Source: Streptomyces gilvus (GTDB lineage Bacteria > Actinomycetota > Actinomycetes > Streptomycetales > Streptomycetaceae). From it: a stretch of DNA of 64,000 nucleotides. The stretch lies in assembly GCF_022513565.1 (NCBI RefSeq), contig NZ_JAKWBE010000024.1, positions 62,001-126,000 on the forward strand. The letters are read 5' to 3'. Shown in pieces: positions 1 to 8,469 of the stretch (the first letter of the stretch is position 1; each line of letters starts with the position of its first letter). A program made the position numbers and the translations under genes. The notes below the pieces were generated by a model. The model saw nothing but the letters and a program-made list of their open reading frames with translations, was not told where the DNA came from and made no database searches.

Positions 1-1240
1 GCTCTCCGACAACCCGGACGGCCATCTCTCCGACCAGGAGGTGCAGTTCGCGACGACGATCCACCGTTCGGGCTCCGACCTCCTGCAGCTGATCAACGAC
101 ATCCTCGACCTGTCCAAGATCGAGGCCGGCCGGATGGACGTACGGCCGAAGAAGCTGCCGCTGATCAAGCTGCTCGACTACGTCCACGCCACCTTCCGCC
201 CGCTCACCCTCGACCGGGGGCTCGCCTTCGAGGTGGCGGTCGGCGAGGACGTGCCGCGTGAGATGTACTCGGACGAACAACGCCTCCAGCAGATCCTGCG
301 CAACCTGCTCTCCAACGCGATCAAGTTCACCGCGACCGGCCAGGTGGAGCTGCGCGTGAGCCGGGTCAAGGACCCCGAGCACCGGTACGTCCAGGGCAGC
401 GACGAGGTGATCGCCTTCGCCGTCAGCGACACCGGCATCGGCATCGCGACGGAGAAACTCCCGGTGATCTTCGAGGCGTTCCAGCAGGCGGACGGCACCA
501 CCAACCGCAAGTACGGCGGCACGGGCCTCGGTCTGTCCATCAGCCGCGAGATCGCCGGGCTGCTGGGCGGCCGTATCGTCGCCGAGAGCGAGCCGGGGCA
601 GGGCTCCACCTTCACGCTGTACGTCCCCGTCGTCAGCCCCGGTCACGCGGCGACCGGACCGGCGCCCGAGGACCGTACGCCGCCGGTGCAGGAGCAGCCG
701 GCGGCCGAGCCGTTCACGGCCACGCACGACGTGGACGACTCCTGGCCGGCGCCGACCAAGCTGGAGGCGTGGAAGGCCGGGCGGGCCGGTCAGGTCCTGC
801 CGGGGCGGCGGGTGCTGATCGTCGACGACGACATCCGCAACGTCTTCGCGCTCACCCATGTCCTCGGCCGCGTCGGCATGCCCGTGCTGTACGCGGAGAA
901 CGGCCGCGAGGGCATCGAGACCCTGGAGCGCAACCCGGACGTCGAACTGGTCCTGATGGACATCATGATGCCGGAGATGGACGGCTACGAGACCATCGCC
1001 GCCATCCGTCGCACCCCGCGCTGGGCGGGTCTGCCGATCGTCGCGCTCACCGCGAAGGCGATGCCCGGCGACCGGGAGAAGTCCATCGCCCGGGGCGCCA
1101 ACGACTACGTACCCAAGCCGGTGGACGTCGACCAACTGCTGACGGTCGTCTGCGCGCTGCTGGATCCGGAGAGCGCGTCGGACGGAGAACGGGCGGACAC
1201 CGAGGAGGCGGCGGCGACGCCGACGCCGGAAACCGAATGA
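1..1240 (+). CDS. Hybrid sensor histidine kinase/response regulator, C-terminal part (5' end outside window)
   Basis: The reading frame is already open at the window edge (first full codon at base 2), so only the last 412 residues are seen. It starts in the dimerisation helix: LINDILDLSKIEAGRM follows the phospho-accepting His box, which must lie just upstream. A HATPase domain follows (about residues 65-205) with N box LRNLLSNAIKF, G1 DTGIGI and G2 GTGLGLS. After an acidic/Pro linker comes a receiver domain (about 270-385) with the DDD acidic pocket, phospho-acceptor Asp in LMDIMMPEMDG, switch Thr in ALTAKA and Lys in VPKPVD. The layout is that of a hybrid kinase with its own receiver; the input domains are unseen. 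A stand-alone regulator begins 12 bases downstream, probably its phosphotransfer partner. The ligand cannot be told. Confidence 0.9.
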   Translation, partial: LSDNPDGHLSDQEVQFATTIHRSGSDLLQLINDILDLSKIEAGRMDVRPKKLPLIKLLDYVHATFRPLTLDRGLAFEVAVGEDVPREMYSDEQRLQQILRNLLSNAIKFTATGQVELRVSRVKDPEHRYVQGSDEVIAFAVSDTGIGIATEKLPVIFEAFQQADGTTNRKYGGTGLGLSISREIAGLLGGRIVAESEPGQGSTFTLYVPVVSPGHAATGPAPEDRTPPVQEQPAAEPFTATHDVDDSWPAPTKLEAWKAGRAGQVLPGRRVLIVDDDIRNVFALTHVLGRVGMPVLYAENGREGIETLERNPDVELVLMDIMMPEMDGYETIAAIRRTPRWAGLPIVALTAKAMPGDREKSIARGANDYVPKPVDVDQLLTVVCALLDPESASDGERADTEEAAATPTPETE

Positions 1241-1252
1241 GGCACAGTCACC

Positions 1253-1807
1253 ATGAGCGCTGAGGCAACGACCGACGAGCGCGCCGGCATCCTCCTCGTG
1301 GACGACATGGAGGACAACCTGATCGCGCTGGAGGCCGTCCTGGGGTCCCTCAACGAGCCGCTGGTCCGCGCGCGTTCGGGCGAGGAGGCGATGAAGGCGC
1401 TGCTGCGCCGGCGCTTCGCCCTCGTCCTGCTCGACGTGCGGATGCCGGGCATGGACGGCTTCGAGACGGCCGCCAACATCAAACGGCTCGACCAGACCAA
1501 GGACGTCCCGATCATCTTCCTGACCGGAGCGGACGACGACTCCGGCTACGCCTTCCGCGGCTACGCGACGGGCGCGGCGGACTACCTGACCAAGCCGTTC
1601 GACCCCTGGGTGCTACGGGCCAAGGTCACCGTCTTCCTCGACCTGCACCGCAAGAACCGCCAACTGGAACGACTGCACGGCGAACTCAGCCACCGACTGG
1701 CGGCCCTGGAGCACCAGTTCACCGGCGAAGACCCCCCGGACCTGGACAGCCTGCACACCCAGATCAGGGAACTGCGCCGCCTGGTACCCCACGGACACCC
1801 GGCATGA
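1253..1807 (+). CDS. Response regulator, receiver domain plus C-terminal coiled coil
   Basis: 184-residue protein. The receiver domain fills residues about 12-130: acidic pair in LLVDDMEDN, phospho-acceptor Asp in LLLDVRMPGMDG, Thr in IFLTGAD and Lys in YLTKPFDP. The remaining ~50 residues are a charged helix rich in Leu and Glu (QLERLHGELSHRL...), probably a coiled coil, and not a DNA-binding or enzymatic output domain. It starts 12 bases after the hybrid kinase and is presumably co-transcribed with it, acting as a phosphate acceptor or relay in a cytoplasmic phosphorelay. The output is not evident. The ATG at 1253 is preceded by a GAGG-like site. Confidence 0.9.
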   Translation: MSAEATTDERAGILLVDDMEDNLIALEAVLGSLNEPLVRARSGEEAMKALLRRRFALVLLDVRMPGMDGFETAANIKRLDQTKDVPIIFLTGADDDSGYAFRGYATGAADYLTKPFDPWVLRAKVTVFLDLHRKNRQLERLHGELSHRLAALEHQFTGEDPPDLDSLHTQIRELRRLVPHGHPA

Positions 1808-1840
1808 CCGTTTCGACCGGGACACGCCCCTGAAGCCAGG

Positions 1841-1904
1841 TCTCGCGCGTGCCCGCCCGCACCTCGTCGGCTACGCCTCGCGCGTGCCCGCGTACATCTC
1901 GTCG
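1841..1904. repeat. Imperfect 29-bp direct repeat at the 3' end of the acyl-CoA ligase gene
   Basis: Bases 1841-1869 and 1876-1904 match at about 24 of 29 positions, offset by 35. The second copy encodes the last residues of the ligase (DEMYAGTREA); the first lies just beyond its stop. It looks like a small local duplication of the gene's 3' end. Confidence 0.5.
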
Positions 1905-3745
1905 ATCAGGTGCCTGTACTCGCGTTCCACCACCGGGCGCTTGAGCTTGAGGCTCGGGGTGATCTCGCCGTGTTCGACGTCGAGGTCGCGGGGCAGGAGG
2001 CGGAACTTCTTGATGGTCTGCCACTTCTGCAGACCGGCGTTGAGTTCCTTGACGTAGACCTCGACCATCGCGACGGTGGCCGGTGCGGCGACGATCTCGG
2101 CGTAGGGCCTGCCCTCCAGGCCGTTCTCCTTGGCCCACTCCAGGATGGACGGCTCGTCCAGCGCGATGAGCGCCGTGCAGAAGTTCCGGTCGGCGCCGTG
2201 CACCAGGATGTTGGACACGTACGGGCACACCGCCTTGAACTGTCCCTCGACCTCGGCCGGCGCGATGTACTTGCCGCCGGAGGTTTTGATGAGGTCCTTC
2301 TTGCGGTCGGTGATCCGCAGATAGCCGTCGGGCGAGAGCTCGCCGATGTCCCCGGTGTGGAACCAGCCGTCGGCCTCCAGCACCTCGGCCGTCTTCTCCG
2401 GCAGCCCGTGGTACCCCTGCATGATCCCGGGGCTGCGCAGCAGGATCTCCCCGTCGTCGGCGATCCGCACCTCCGTGCCGGGCAGCGGCTTGCCGACCGT
2501 GCCGGTGCGGTACGCCTCGCCCGGGTTCACGAAGGAGGCGGCCGAGGACTCCGTCAGGCCGTACCCCTCGAGGATGTGGATGCCGGCGCCGGAGAAGAAG
2601 TAGCCGATCTCGGGCGCGAGCGCCGCCGAGCCGGAGACGCACGCCCGCAGGTTCCCGCCGAACGCCTCCCGGATCTTGGCGTACACCAGCGCGTCGGCGG
2701 CCTTGTGCTTCGCGCCGAGCCCGAACGGCACCGAGGCCGTCCCCGTGCGCCGGAAGTTGTCCTGCGAGACCTTCGCGTACTCGCGGGCGACCTCCGCCGC
2801 CCACTGGAAGATCTTGTACTTGGCGCCGCCGCCCGCACGGGCCTTCGCGGCGACCCCGTTGTAGACCTTCTCGAAGATGCGCGGCACGGCCGCCATGTAC
2901 GTCGGCTGCACGACCGGCAGATTCTCGATGATCTTGTCGACGCGGCCGTCCACGGCGGTGACGTGACCGACCTCGATCTGCCCCGACGTCAGCACCTTGC
3001 CGAAGACATGCGCGAGCGGCAGCCACAGGTACTGCACGTCCTCGCTGCTGATCAGCCCGGTCGCGGCGATCGACTTCGCCATGTACGCCCAGCTGTCGTG
3101 CGCGAGCCGGACGCCCTTGGGCCGGCCGGTGGTGCCGGAGGTGTAGATGAGGGTGGCGAGCTGGTCCTTGGTGATCGCGCCGACCCGCTCCCTGATCAGG
3201 TCGGGGTCCTTCTCCAGCCGCGCGGCGCCCCGGGCCTCCAGCTCGGCGAGGGTCAGCACCCAGTCGCCGGTCTCGACACCGGCCGGGTCGATCACGACGA
3301 CATGCGTGAGGGCGGGCAGCTCGGCCCGCTTCTCCACGGCCTTGGCGAGCTGCGCCGCGTCCTCGGCGATCAGCACCCGGCTCTCGGAGTCGGAGAGGAT
3401 GAACGCCGACTCGTCGGCGTTGGTCTGCGGATAGACCGTGGTCGTGGCCGCGCCCGCGCACATGATGCCGAGGTCGGCGAGGATCCAGTCGAGCCGCGTC
3501 GAGGAAGCCAGCGCGACCCGCTGCTCGGGCTGCACGCCCAGCTCGATGAGTCCGGCGGCGATCGAGTAGACCCGCTCGGCGGCCTGCGCCCAGCTCAGCG
3601 ACTTCCACTGGTCCGGGCCCTCGCCCGAGGCCGGCGGCACCGGGTAGCGGTACGCCTCGGCGTCCGGGGTGGCCGCCACGCGCTCCAGGAAGAGGGTCGC
3701 CACGCTCGGCGGACGGTTCTCGATCAGGGTCTGTGTGTCGCTCAC
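1871..3745 (-). CDS. fadD: Long-chain fatty-acid--CoA ligase (AMP-dependent synthetase family)
   Basis: 624 residues, the usual length for long-chain acyl-CoA synthetases. Family signatures are present in order: AMP-binding P-loop YTSGTTGRPKGV, the GYGLTES motif, the hinge segment FHTGDIGELSPDGYLRITDR, and the C-terminal lysine region DLIKTSGGKYIAPAEVE. It would activate fatty acids with ATP and CoA, for beta-oxidation or lipid synthesis, in the cytoplasm or at the membrane. The start is GTG at 3745, placed behind a near-perfect GGAGGATGTC ribosome site. Upstream lies a gene-free stretch with a 10-bp palindrome (see 3816-3825) that may be an operator. The exact chain-length preference cannot be read from the sequence. 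Confidence 0.92.
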   Translation of the reverse strand: MSDTQTLIENRPPSVATLFLERVAATPDAEAYRYPVPPASGEGPDQWKSLSWAQAAERVYSIAAGLIELGVQPEQRVALASSTRLDWILADLGIMCAGAATTTVYPQTNADESAFILSDSESRVLIAEDAAQLAKAVEKRAELPALTHVVVIDPAGVETGDWVLTLAELEARGAARLEKDPDLIRERVGAITKDQLATLIYTSGTTGRPKGVRLAHDSWAYMAKSIAATGLISSEDVQYLWLPLAHVFGKVLTSGQIEVGHVTAVDGRVDKIIENLPVVQPTYMAAVPRIFEKVYNGVAAKARAGGGAKYKIFQWAAEVAREYAKVSQDNFRRTGTASVPFGLGAKHKAADALVYAKIREAFGGNLRACVSGSAALAPEIGYFFSGAGIHILEGYGLTESSAASFVNPGEAYRTGTVGKPLPGTEVRIADDGEILLRSPGIMQGYHGLPEKTAEVLEADGWFHTGDIGELSPDGYLRITDRKKDLIKTSGGKYIAPAEVEGQFKAVCPYVSNILVHGADRNFCTALIALDEPSILEWAKENGLEGRPYAEIVAAPATVAMVEVYVKELNAGLQKWQTIKKFRLLPRDLDVEHGEITPSLKLKRPVVEREYRHLIDEMYAGTREA

Positions 3746-3815
3746 GACATCCTCCGGGGCCCGCGCAGTGCGGCTGGCTCAAGTGCGGCTGGCTTCACGC
3801 AGTAGCGTTTGTTTA

Positions 3816-3825
3816 ACTCGCGAGT
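3816..3825. promoter_or_regulatory. Palindrome ACTCGCGAGT upstream of fadD, candidate operator
   Basis: A perfect 10-bp palindrome in an A/T-richer patch (TTTAACTCGCGAGTAACTA), 71 bases upstream of the fadD start. Size and position suit a TetR-type repressor of fatty-acid genes; no such regulator is in the window. Confidence 0.4.
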
Positions 3826-3983
3826 AACTATCGAGCAGAGATCAGAGTAGAGCCCGACCGGCCGGTTCGTAAGAGCCCGCGGCCTGTCACTTCCTACAGA
3901 GCGCGACGTTACGCACGCGTAGGGGCCCGCCACGCTTTCGCACGGCGAGCCCCCCTTCTGCCCGCTTTGACAGGTAACCGGCT

Positions 3984-3998
3984 GTAACCCGCGGTTAC
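3984..3998. other. GTAACC-N3-GGTTAC inverted repeat over the lepA stop codon
   Basis: Six-base arms (3984-3989 and 3993-3998) around CGC; the TAA stop of lepA lies inside the right arm. A further GGTAACC lies at 3973-3979. It could be a weak terminator stem or a protein site; no T-run follows. Confidence 0.3.
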
Positions 3999-5863
3999 TT
4001 CTTGCCCTTGGCCGACCCCGCGCTGTCATCGCTGGAGAGCACCGCGATGAAGGCCTCCTGCGGAACCTCCACGGAACCCACCATCTTCATCCGCTTCTTG
4101 CCCTCCTTCTGCTTCTCCAGCAGCTTCCGCTTGCGGGAGATGTCACCGCCGTAGCACTTGGCGAGGACGTCCTTGCGGATGGCGCGGATGGTCTCGCGGG
4201 CGATCACCCGGGAGCCGATGGCGGCCTGGATGGGCACCTCGAAGGCCTGCCGCGGGATGAGCTCGCGCAGCTTGGCGACGAGCCGCACGCCGTAGGCGTA
4301 CGCCTGGTCGCGGTGGGTGATCGCGGAGAACGCGTCCACCTTGTCGCCGTGCAGCAGGATGTCGACCTTGACGAGGTTCGAGGTCTGCTCGCCGGTGGGC
4401 TCGTAGTCGAGCGAGGCGTAACCGCGCGTCTTCGACTTCAGCTGGTCGAAGAAGTCGAAGACGATCTCCGCGAGCGGGAGCGTGTAGCGGATCTCGACCC
4501 GGTCCTCGGAGAGGTAGTCCATGCCGAGCAGGGTGCCGCGCCGGGTCTGGCACAGCTCCATGATCGAGCCGATGAACTCCGACGGCGCGAGGATCGTGGC
4601 CCGTACGACCGGCTCGTACACCTCGTTGATCTTGCCCTCGGGGAACTCGCTCGGGTTGGTGACGGTGTGCTCGCTGCCGTCCTCCATCACGACCCGGTAG
4701 ACCACGTTGGGCGCGGTGGCGATCAGGTCGAGGCCGAACTCGCGCTCCAGCCGCTCCCGGATGACGTCGAGGTGGAGCAGGCCGAGGAAGCCGACGCGGA
4801 AGCCGAAGCCGAGGGCGGCGGAGGTCTCCGGCTCGTAGACGAGCGCGGCGTCGTTGAGCTGGAGCTTGTCCAGGGCCTCGCGCAGCTCGGGGTAGTCGGA
4901 GCCGTCGAGCGGATACAGACCCGAGAAGACCATCGGCTTCGGGTCCTTGTAGCCGCCGAGCGCCTCCGTGGCCCCCTTCTGCTGGCTGGTGACGGTGTCA
5001 CCGACCTTGGACTGGCGGACGTCCTTCACACCGGTGATCAGATAGCCCACCTCGCCGACGCCGAGGCCGTCGGCCGCCAGCATCTCGGGCGAGTTGGTGC
5101 CGATCTCCAGCAGCTCGTGGGTGGCGTCGGTGGACATCATCCGGATCCGCTCGCGCTTGTTGAGCTGACCGTCGATGACACGGACGTAGGTCACGACACC
5201 GCGGTAGGAGTCGTAGACCGAGTCGAAGATCATCGCGCGGGCGGGCGCGTCGGCGACACCGACCGGCGCGGGGATCTCCGCCACGACCTTGTCCAGCAGC
5301 GCGTCGACGCCGACACCGGTCTTCGCGGAGACGCGCAGCACGTCGTCGGGGTCGCACCCGACGAGGTTGGCGAGCTCCTCGGCGAACTTCTCCGGCTGCG
5401 CGGCCGGCAGGTCGATCTTGTTGAGCACCGGGATGATCGTGAGGTCGTTCTCCATCGCCAGGTAGAGGTTGGCGAGGGTCTGCGCCTCGATGCCCTGGGC
5501 GGCGTCGACGAGGAGGATGGTCCCCTCGCAGGCGGCGAGCGACCGCGAGACCTCGTAGGTGAAGTCGACGTGCCCCGGGGTGTCGATCATGTTGAGGATG
5601 TGCGTGTTGGTCTTGTCGTGGGTCGGGGCCCACGGCAACCGCACCGCCTGGGACTTGATCGTGATGCCACGCTCGCGCTCGATGTCCATCCGGTCGAGGT
5701 ACTGAGCACGCATCTGCCGCTGCTCGACGACGCCGGTCAGCTGGAGCATCCGGTCGGCGAGCGTGGACTTGCCGTGGTCGATGTGCGCGATGATGCAGAA
5801 ATTGCGGATCAGAGCCGGGTCGGTACGGCTCGGCTCGGGCACATTGTTAGGGGTCGCGGGCAC
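3995..5863 (-). CDS. lepA: Elongation factor 4 (LepA), ribosome back-translocase GTPase
   Basis: 622 residues from the GTG at 5863. That start is chosen because AGGA sits six bases upstream and the product then begins just before the conserved domain; an in-frame ATG at 5923 would add 20 non-conserved residues with a poor ribosome site. GTPase motifs: G1 AHIDHGKST, G2/effector region RERGITIKSQ, G3 DTPGH, G4 NKIDLP. The rest follows EF-G-like domains and ends with the LepA-specific basic C-terminal domain (RKRKLLEKQKEGKKRMK). LepA acts on 70S ribosomes and is thought to rescue mis-translocated or stalled complexes. It diverges from rpsT, a common actinobacterial arrangement. Confidence 0.97.
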   Translation of the reverse strand: MPATPNNVPEPSRTDPALIRNFCIIAHIDHGKSTLADRMLQLTGVVEQRQMRAQYLDRMDIERERGITIKSQAVRLPWAPTHDKTNTHILNMIDTPGHVDFTYEVSRSLAACEGTILLVDAAQGIEAQTLANLYLAMENDLTIIPVLNKIDLPAAQPEKFAEELANLVGCDPDDVLRVSAKTGVGVDALLDKVVAEIPAPVGVADAPARAMIFDSVYDSYRGVVTYVRVIDGQLNKRERIRMMSTDATHELLEIGTNSPEMLAADGLGVGEVGYLITGVKDVRQSKVGDTVTSQQKGATEALGGYKDPKPMVFSGLYPLDGSDYPELREALDKLQLNDAALVYEPETSAALGFGFRVGFLGLLHLDVIRERLEREFGLDLIATAPNVVYRVVMEDGSEHTVTNPSEFPEGKINEVYEPVVRATILAPSEFIGSIMELCQTRRGTLLGMDYLSEDRVEIRYTLPLAEIVFDFFDQLKSKTRGYASLDYEPTGEQTSNLVKVDILLHGDKVDAFSAITHRDQAYAYGVRLVAKLRELIPRQAFEVPIQAAIGSRVIARETIRAIRKDVLAKCYGGDISRKRKLLEKQKEGKKRMKMVGSVEVPQEAFIAVLSSDDSAGSAKGKK

Positions 5864-5952
5864 GCAGGGTCCTGTCTCTTGAGGCGCCTTATGCCTCGGG
5901 TCGGATCGATACGTAGGCTCCATGGTCCCACGGGCGGCGACCGGGAACCGTT

Positions 5953-5982
5953 TTGGGCCGTCGGCCCGCCCCCTGGTAGTCT
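5953..5982 (+). promoter_or_regulatory. Candidate housekeeping promoter of rpsT
   Basis: TTGGGC (5953-5958) and TAGTCT (5977-5982) are separated by 18 bases, fitting a Streptomyces HrdB-type -35/-10 pair. Transcription from about 5990 would give a leader of roughly 120 bases before rpsT. Confidence 0.45.
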
Positions 5983-6107
5983 GAGTGGCTGTGTCTCATG
6001 CCCTCTCAGCGCGAGGCACACCATCAAGAAATCACCTGGTACGGGACCCGGATCCCTCCATGCCCGGAGTGCTCCTGGCCCGTGCCTGAACCTGTAGAGG
6101 CTCATTC

Positions 6108-6374
6108 GTGGCGAACATCAAGTCCCAGATCAAGCGGATCAAGACCAACGAGAAGGCTCGGCTGCGCAACAAGGCCGTCAAGTCCTCCCTGAAGACCGCG
6201 ATCCGCAAGGCCCGTGAGGCCGCTGCCGCGGGTGACGTCGAGAAGGCCACCGAGTACCAGCGCGCTGCCGCGCGTCAGCTCGACAAGGCCGTCTCCAAGG
6301 GCGTCATCCACAAGAACCAGGCCGCCAACAAGAAGTCGGCGCTTGCTTCGAAGGTCGCGTCCCTCCAGGGCTGA
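6108..6374 (+). CDS. rpsT: 30S ribosomal protein S20
   Basis: 88 residues, the normal S20 length, Lys/Arg/Ala-rich and all-helical: it opens ANIKSQIKRIKTNEKARLRN and continues with the family segment AVKSSLKTAIRKA. It binds 16S rRNA early in 30S assembly. The start is GTG at 6108, preceded by AGAGG at a normal distance. It is transcribed away from lepA and ends before a strong terminator hairpin at 6516-6564. Confidence 0.97.
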   Translation: MANIKSQIKRIKTNEKARLRNKAVKSSLKTAIRKAREAAAAGDVEKATEYQRAAARQLDKAVSKGVIHKNQAANKKSALASKVASLQG

Positions 6375-6515
6375 CACCTTTCTGATCTGACCGGGTCCAC
6401 GAGGACCCACCGCCGGAAGGACCCGAGCGGGCCCTCTCTCATCCGCTCCCAACCGGCCCCAGAGCCCGTACGCGGCCTGCGTTCGCCACGCGGGTACGGG
6501 CTCGAACTCACCACT

Positions 6516-6564
6516 CCGAAGGCCCCACCCCAGCCCTTCCCCGGGCGAACGGTGGGGCCTTCGG
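6516..6564. terminator. 14-bp perfect inverted repeat downstream of rpsT
   Basis: CCGAAGGCCCCACC (6516-6529) pairs perfectly with 6551-6564 across a 21-base loop. No U-run follows, as is common in Streptomyces. It is probably the rpsT terminator. Confidence 0.7.
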
Positions 6565-6625
6565 CATGCGACGGCCACGCTTGGGCCGAGGACCGCGAGT
6601 CTTCTTCCAACGGGGTCGCACGAGG

Positions 6626-6785
6626 CAGCCCGCCCGGCATCCGGCGTTTGGTTTTTAGCCCGCCCGGCGCCCGGCGTTCAGCCCACCTGGCGTCTGGCGT
6701 TCAGCCCACCTAGCGTTTGGCGTTCAGCCCATATGGCGCCTGGCCTCCAGCCCGCCTGGCGTTTGGCGTTCCCCGCCTGGCGCCT
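6626..6785. repeat. Degenerate 23-bp tandem repeat
   Basis: About six copies of a unit like TTCAGCCCACCTGGCGTCTGG plus two bases, each with scattered substitutions, between the rpsT terminator and the 24-bp array. There is no credible coding capacity: the long ORFs drawn through it are low-complexity and on several frames at once. Confidence 0.7.
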
Positions 6786-6802
6786 GGTCTGCCCCCGGTC
6801 CC

Positions 6803-6991
6803 GGTTCGGCTTCCAGCCCGCGCGGGTTCGGCTTCCAGCCCGCGCGAGTGGGTGCTTTGCGGCCCGGGCAGGTCCAGTACGTGCTGATCCAGCCCGGCCG
6901 ACCGGGGCCCGTTCCACTTCCAGCCCGCGCGGGTTCGGCTCCAGCCCGTCCGGCGTTTGGTTTTAGCCCGTCCGGCGTTTGAGGACGAGGC
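6803..6991. repeat. 22-bp repeats (GGTTCGGCTTCCAGCCCGCG) and Streptomyces intergenic repeat
   Basis: Two adjacent 22-bp copies at about 6803-6846 and partial copies around 6915-6945 are followed by two copies of AGCCCGTCCGGCGTTTG. The second of these continues as GAGGACGAGGCC, a sequence I recognise as frequent between genes in Streptomyces. Confidence 0.6.
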
Positions 6992-7020
6992 CCGGAGGGC
7001 CGACCGGGGTCCGGGGCGGA

Positions 7021-7300
7021 GCCCCGATGGGGTGCAGGGGCGGGGCCCCGGCGGGGTGCAGGGGCGGAGCCCCGGCGGGGTGCAGGGGCGGAGCCCCGGC
7101 GGGGTGCAGGGGCGGAGCCCCGGCGGGGTGCAGGGGCGGGGCCCCGGCGGGGTGCAGGGGCGGAGCCCCGGCGGGGTGCAGGGGCGGAGCCCCGGCGGGG
7201 TGCAGGGGCGGAGCCCCGGCGGGGTGCAGGGGCGGAGCCCCGGCGGGGTGCAGGGGCGGAGCCCCGGCGGGGTGCAGGGGGCGGAGCCCCCTGGGCGGGG
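7021..7300. repeat. 24-bp GC-rich tandem array, about 11 units
   Basis: The unit is GGGGTGCAGGGGCGGAGCCC followed by CGGC. GGTGCAGGGG recurs every 24 bases at 7031, 7055 and so on to 7271, i.e. eleven times. Each unit contains the hairpin GGGGC-GGA-GCCCC; units 1 and 5 carry GGGGCGGGGCCCC instead. The last unit has an extra G and decays into related sequence to about 7330. It lies between the ends of the convergent rpsT and holA genes. Because 24 is a multiple of three, open frames run through it on both strands, but they are octapeptide artefacts. Together with the two repeats above it fills the whole 6375-7404 gap. Confidence 0.85.
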
Positions 7301-7404
7301 TTGAAGGGGCGGTAGCCCCTGGGGATGGGACGGGTAGGGGCGGCGGGGGCGAGGACCATGGGGCCGCACCCAGGCCCACGGACCGCCACGACACCCCGGT
7401 CCCC

Positions 7405-8394
7405 TTACCCCCGCCCCCGCGACCGCGCAGCCCGAGCGATCACCACAACCGCCTTCTCCAGCGCGTAGTCGGGATCCTCCCCGCCCCCCTTCACCCCCGC
7501 ATCCGCCTCCGCCACCGCCCGCAACGCCACAGCGACCCCGTCCGGCGTCCACCCCCGCATCTGCTGCCGCACCCGATCGATCTTCCACGGCGGCATCCCC
7601 AACTCCCGCGCCAGATCCGCCGGCCGCCCCCCACGAGCGGACGACAGCTTCCCGATCGCCCGCACCCCCTGCGCCAACGCACTGGTGATCAGCACAGGCG
7701 CCACCCCGGTGGACAACGCCCACCGCAACGCCTCCAGCGCCTCCGCCGCCCGCCCCTCCACGGCCCGGTCGGCGACTTCAAAACTCGACGCCTCGGCCCG
7801 CCCCGTGTAGTACCGCCCGACGACGGCGTCGTCGATGGTCCCCTCCACGTCCGCCACCAGCTGCGAAACAGCCGACGCCAGCTCCCGCAGATCACTCCCG
7901 ATGGCATCGACGAGCGCCTGACACGCCTCCGGCGTGGCGGACCTCCCCGCAGCCCGGAACTCCCCCCGCACAAACGCCAGCCGATCCGCCGGCTTGGTCA
8001 TCTTCGGGCAGGCCACCTCCCGCGCCCCCGCCTTGCGGGCGGCGTCGAGCAGCGCCTTGCCCTTGGCGCCCCCCGCGTGCAGCAGCACGAGGGTGATCTC
8101 CTCGGCGGGCGCCCCGAGATACGCCTTCACGTCCTTGACCGTGTCGGCCGAAAGATCCTGCGCGTTGCGTACGACCACGACCTTGCGCTCCGCGAAGAGC
8201 GAGGGACTGGTCAGCTCGGCGAGCGTGCCGGGCTGCAACTGGTCCGGAGTGAGGTCGCGTACGTCCGTGTCGGCGTCAGCGGCCTTGGCGGCGGCCACCA
8301 CCTCCCGCACGGCACGGTCGAGCAGGAGGTCCTCCTGGCCCACGGCGAGCGTCACCGGGGCGAGAGGGTCGTCTTCAGAGTTCTTCCTGGCCAT
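7405..8394 (-). CDS. holA: DNA polymerase III subunit delta (clamp-loader)
   Basis: 329 residues from the ATG at 8394, beginning MARKNSEDDPLAPVTLAVGQ. Other in-frame starts lie at 8406 (ATG) and 8424 (TTG), none with a clear ribosome site; conservation normally begins at the ARKN region. The layout matches HolA: an N-terminal AAA+-like fold (QEDLLLDRAV..., ERKVVVVRNAQ), a lid, and a C-terminal helical collar domain (about 210-325). As in other delta subunits it lacks a Walker A motif. It opens the sliding clamp as part of the clamp-loader complex. It is followed downstream only by the repeat region. Confidence 0.93.
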   Translation of the reverse strand: MARKNSEDDPLAPVTLAVGQEDLLLDRAVREVVAAAKAADADTDVRDLTPDQLQPGTLAELTSPSLFAERKVVVVRNAQDLSADTVKDVKAYLGAPAEEITLVLLHAGGAKGKALLDAARKAGAREVACPKMTKPADRLAFVRGEFRAAGRSATPEACQALVDAIGSDLRELASAVSQLVADVEGTIDDAVVGRYYTGRAEASSFEVADRAVEGRAAEALEALRWALSTGVAPVLITSALAQGVRAIGKLSSARGGRPADLARELGMPPWKIDRVRQQMRGWTPDGVAVALRAVAEADAGVKGGGEDPDYALEKAVVVIARAARSRGRG

Positions 8395-8469
8395 CGCGTA
8401 CAGCATGGCACGCCCCACTGACAACGGGCCCCGGCGTCAGGCCCCCGCGTCACGGCTCCCCGCCAAGCC

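Noticed and set aside
7021..7300. CRISPR array
   Set aside because: Units are contiguous, with no unique spacers and no cas genes.
6979..8421. Long plus-strand ORF (480 codons) through the 24-bp array
   Set aside because: It is an octapeptide repeat artefact of a 24-bp unit and then runs antisense to holA; no ribosome site or family match.
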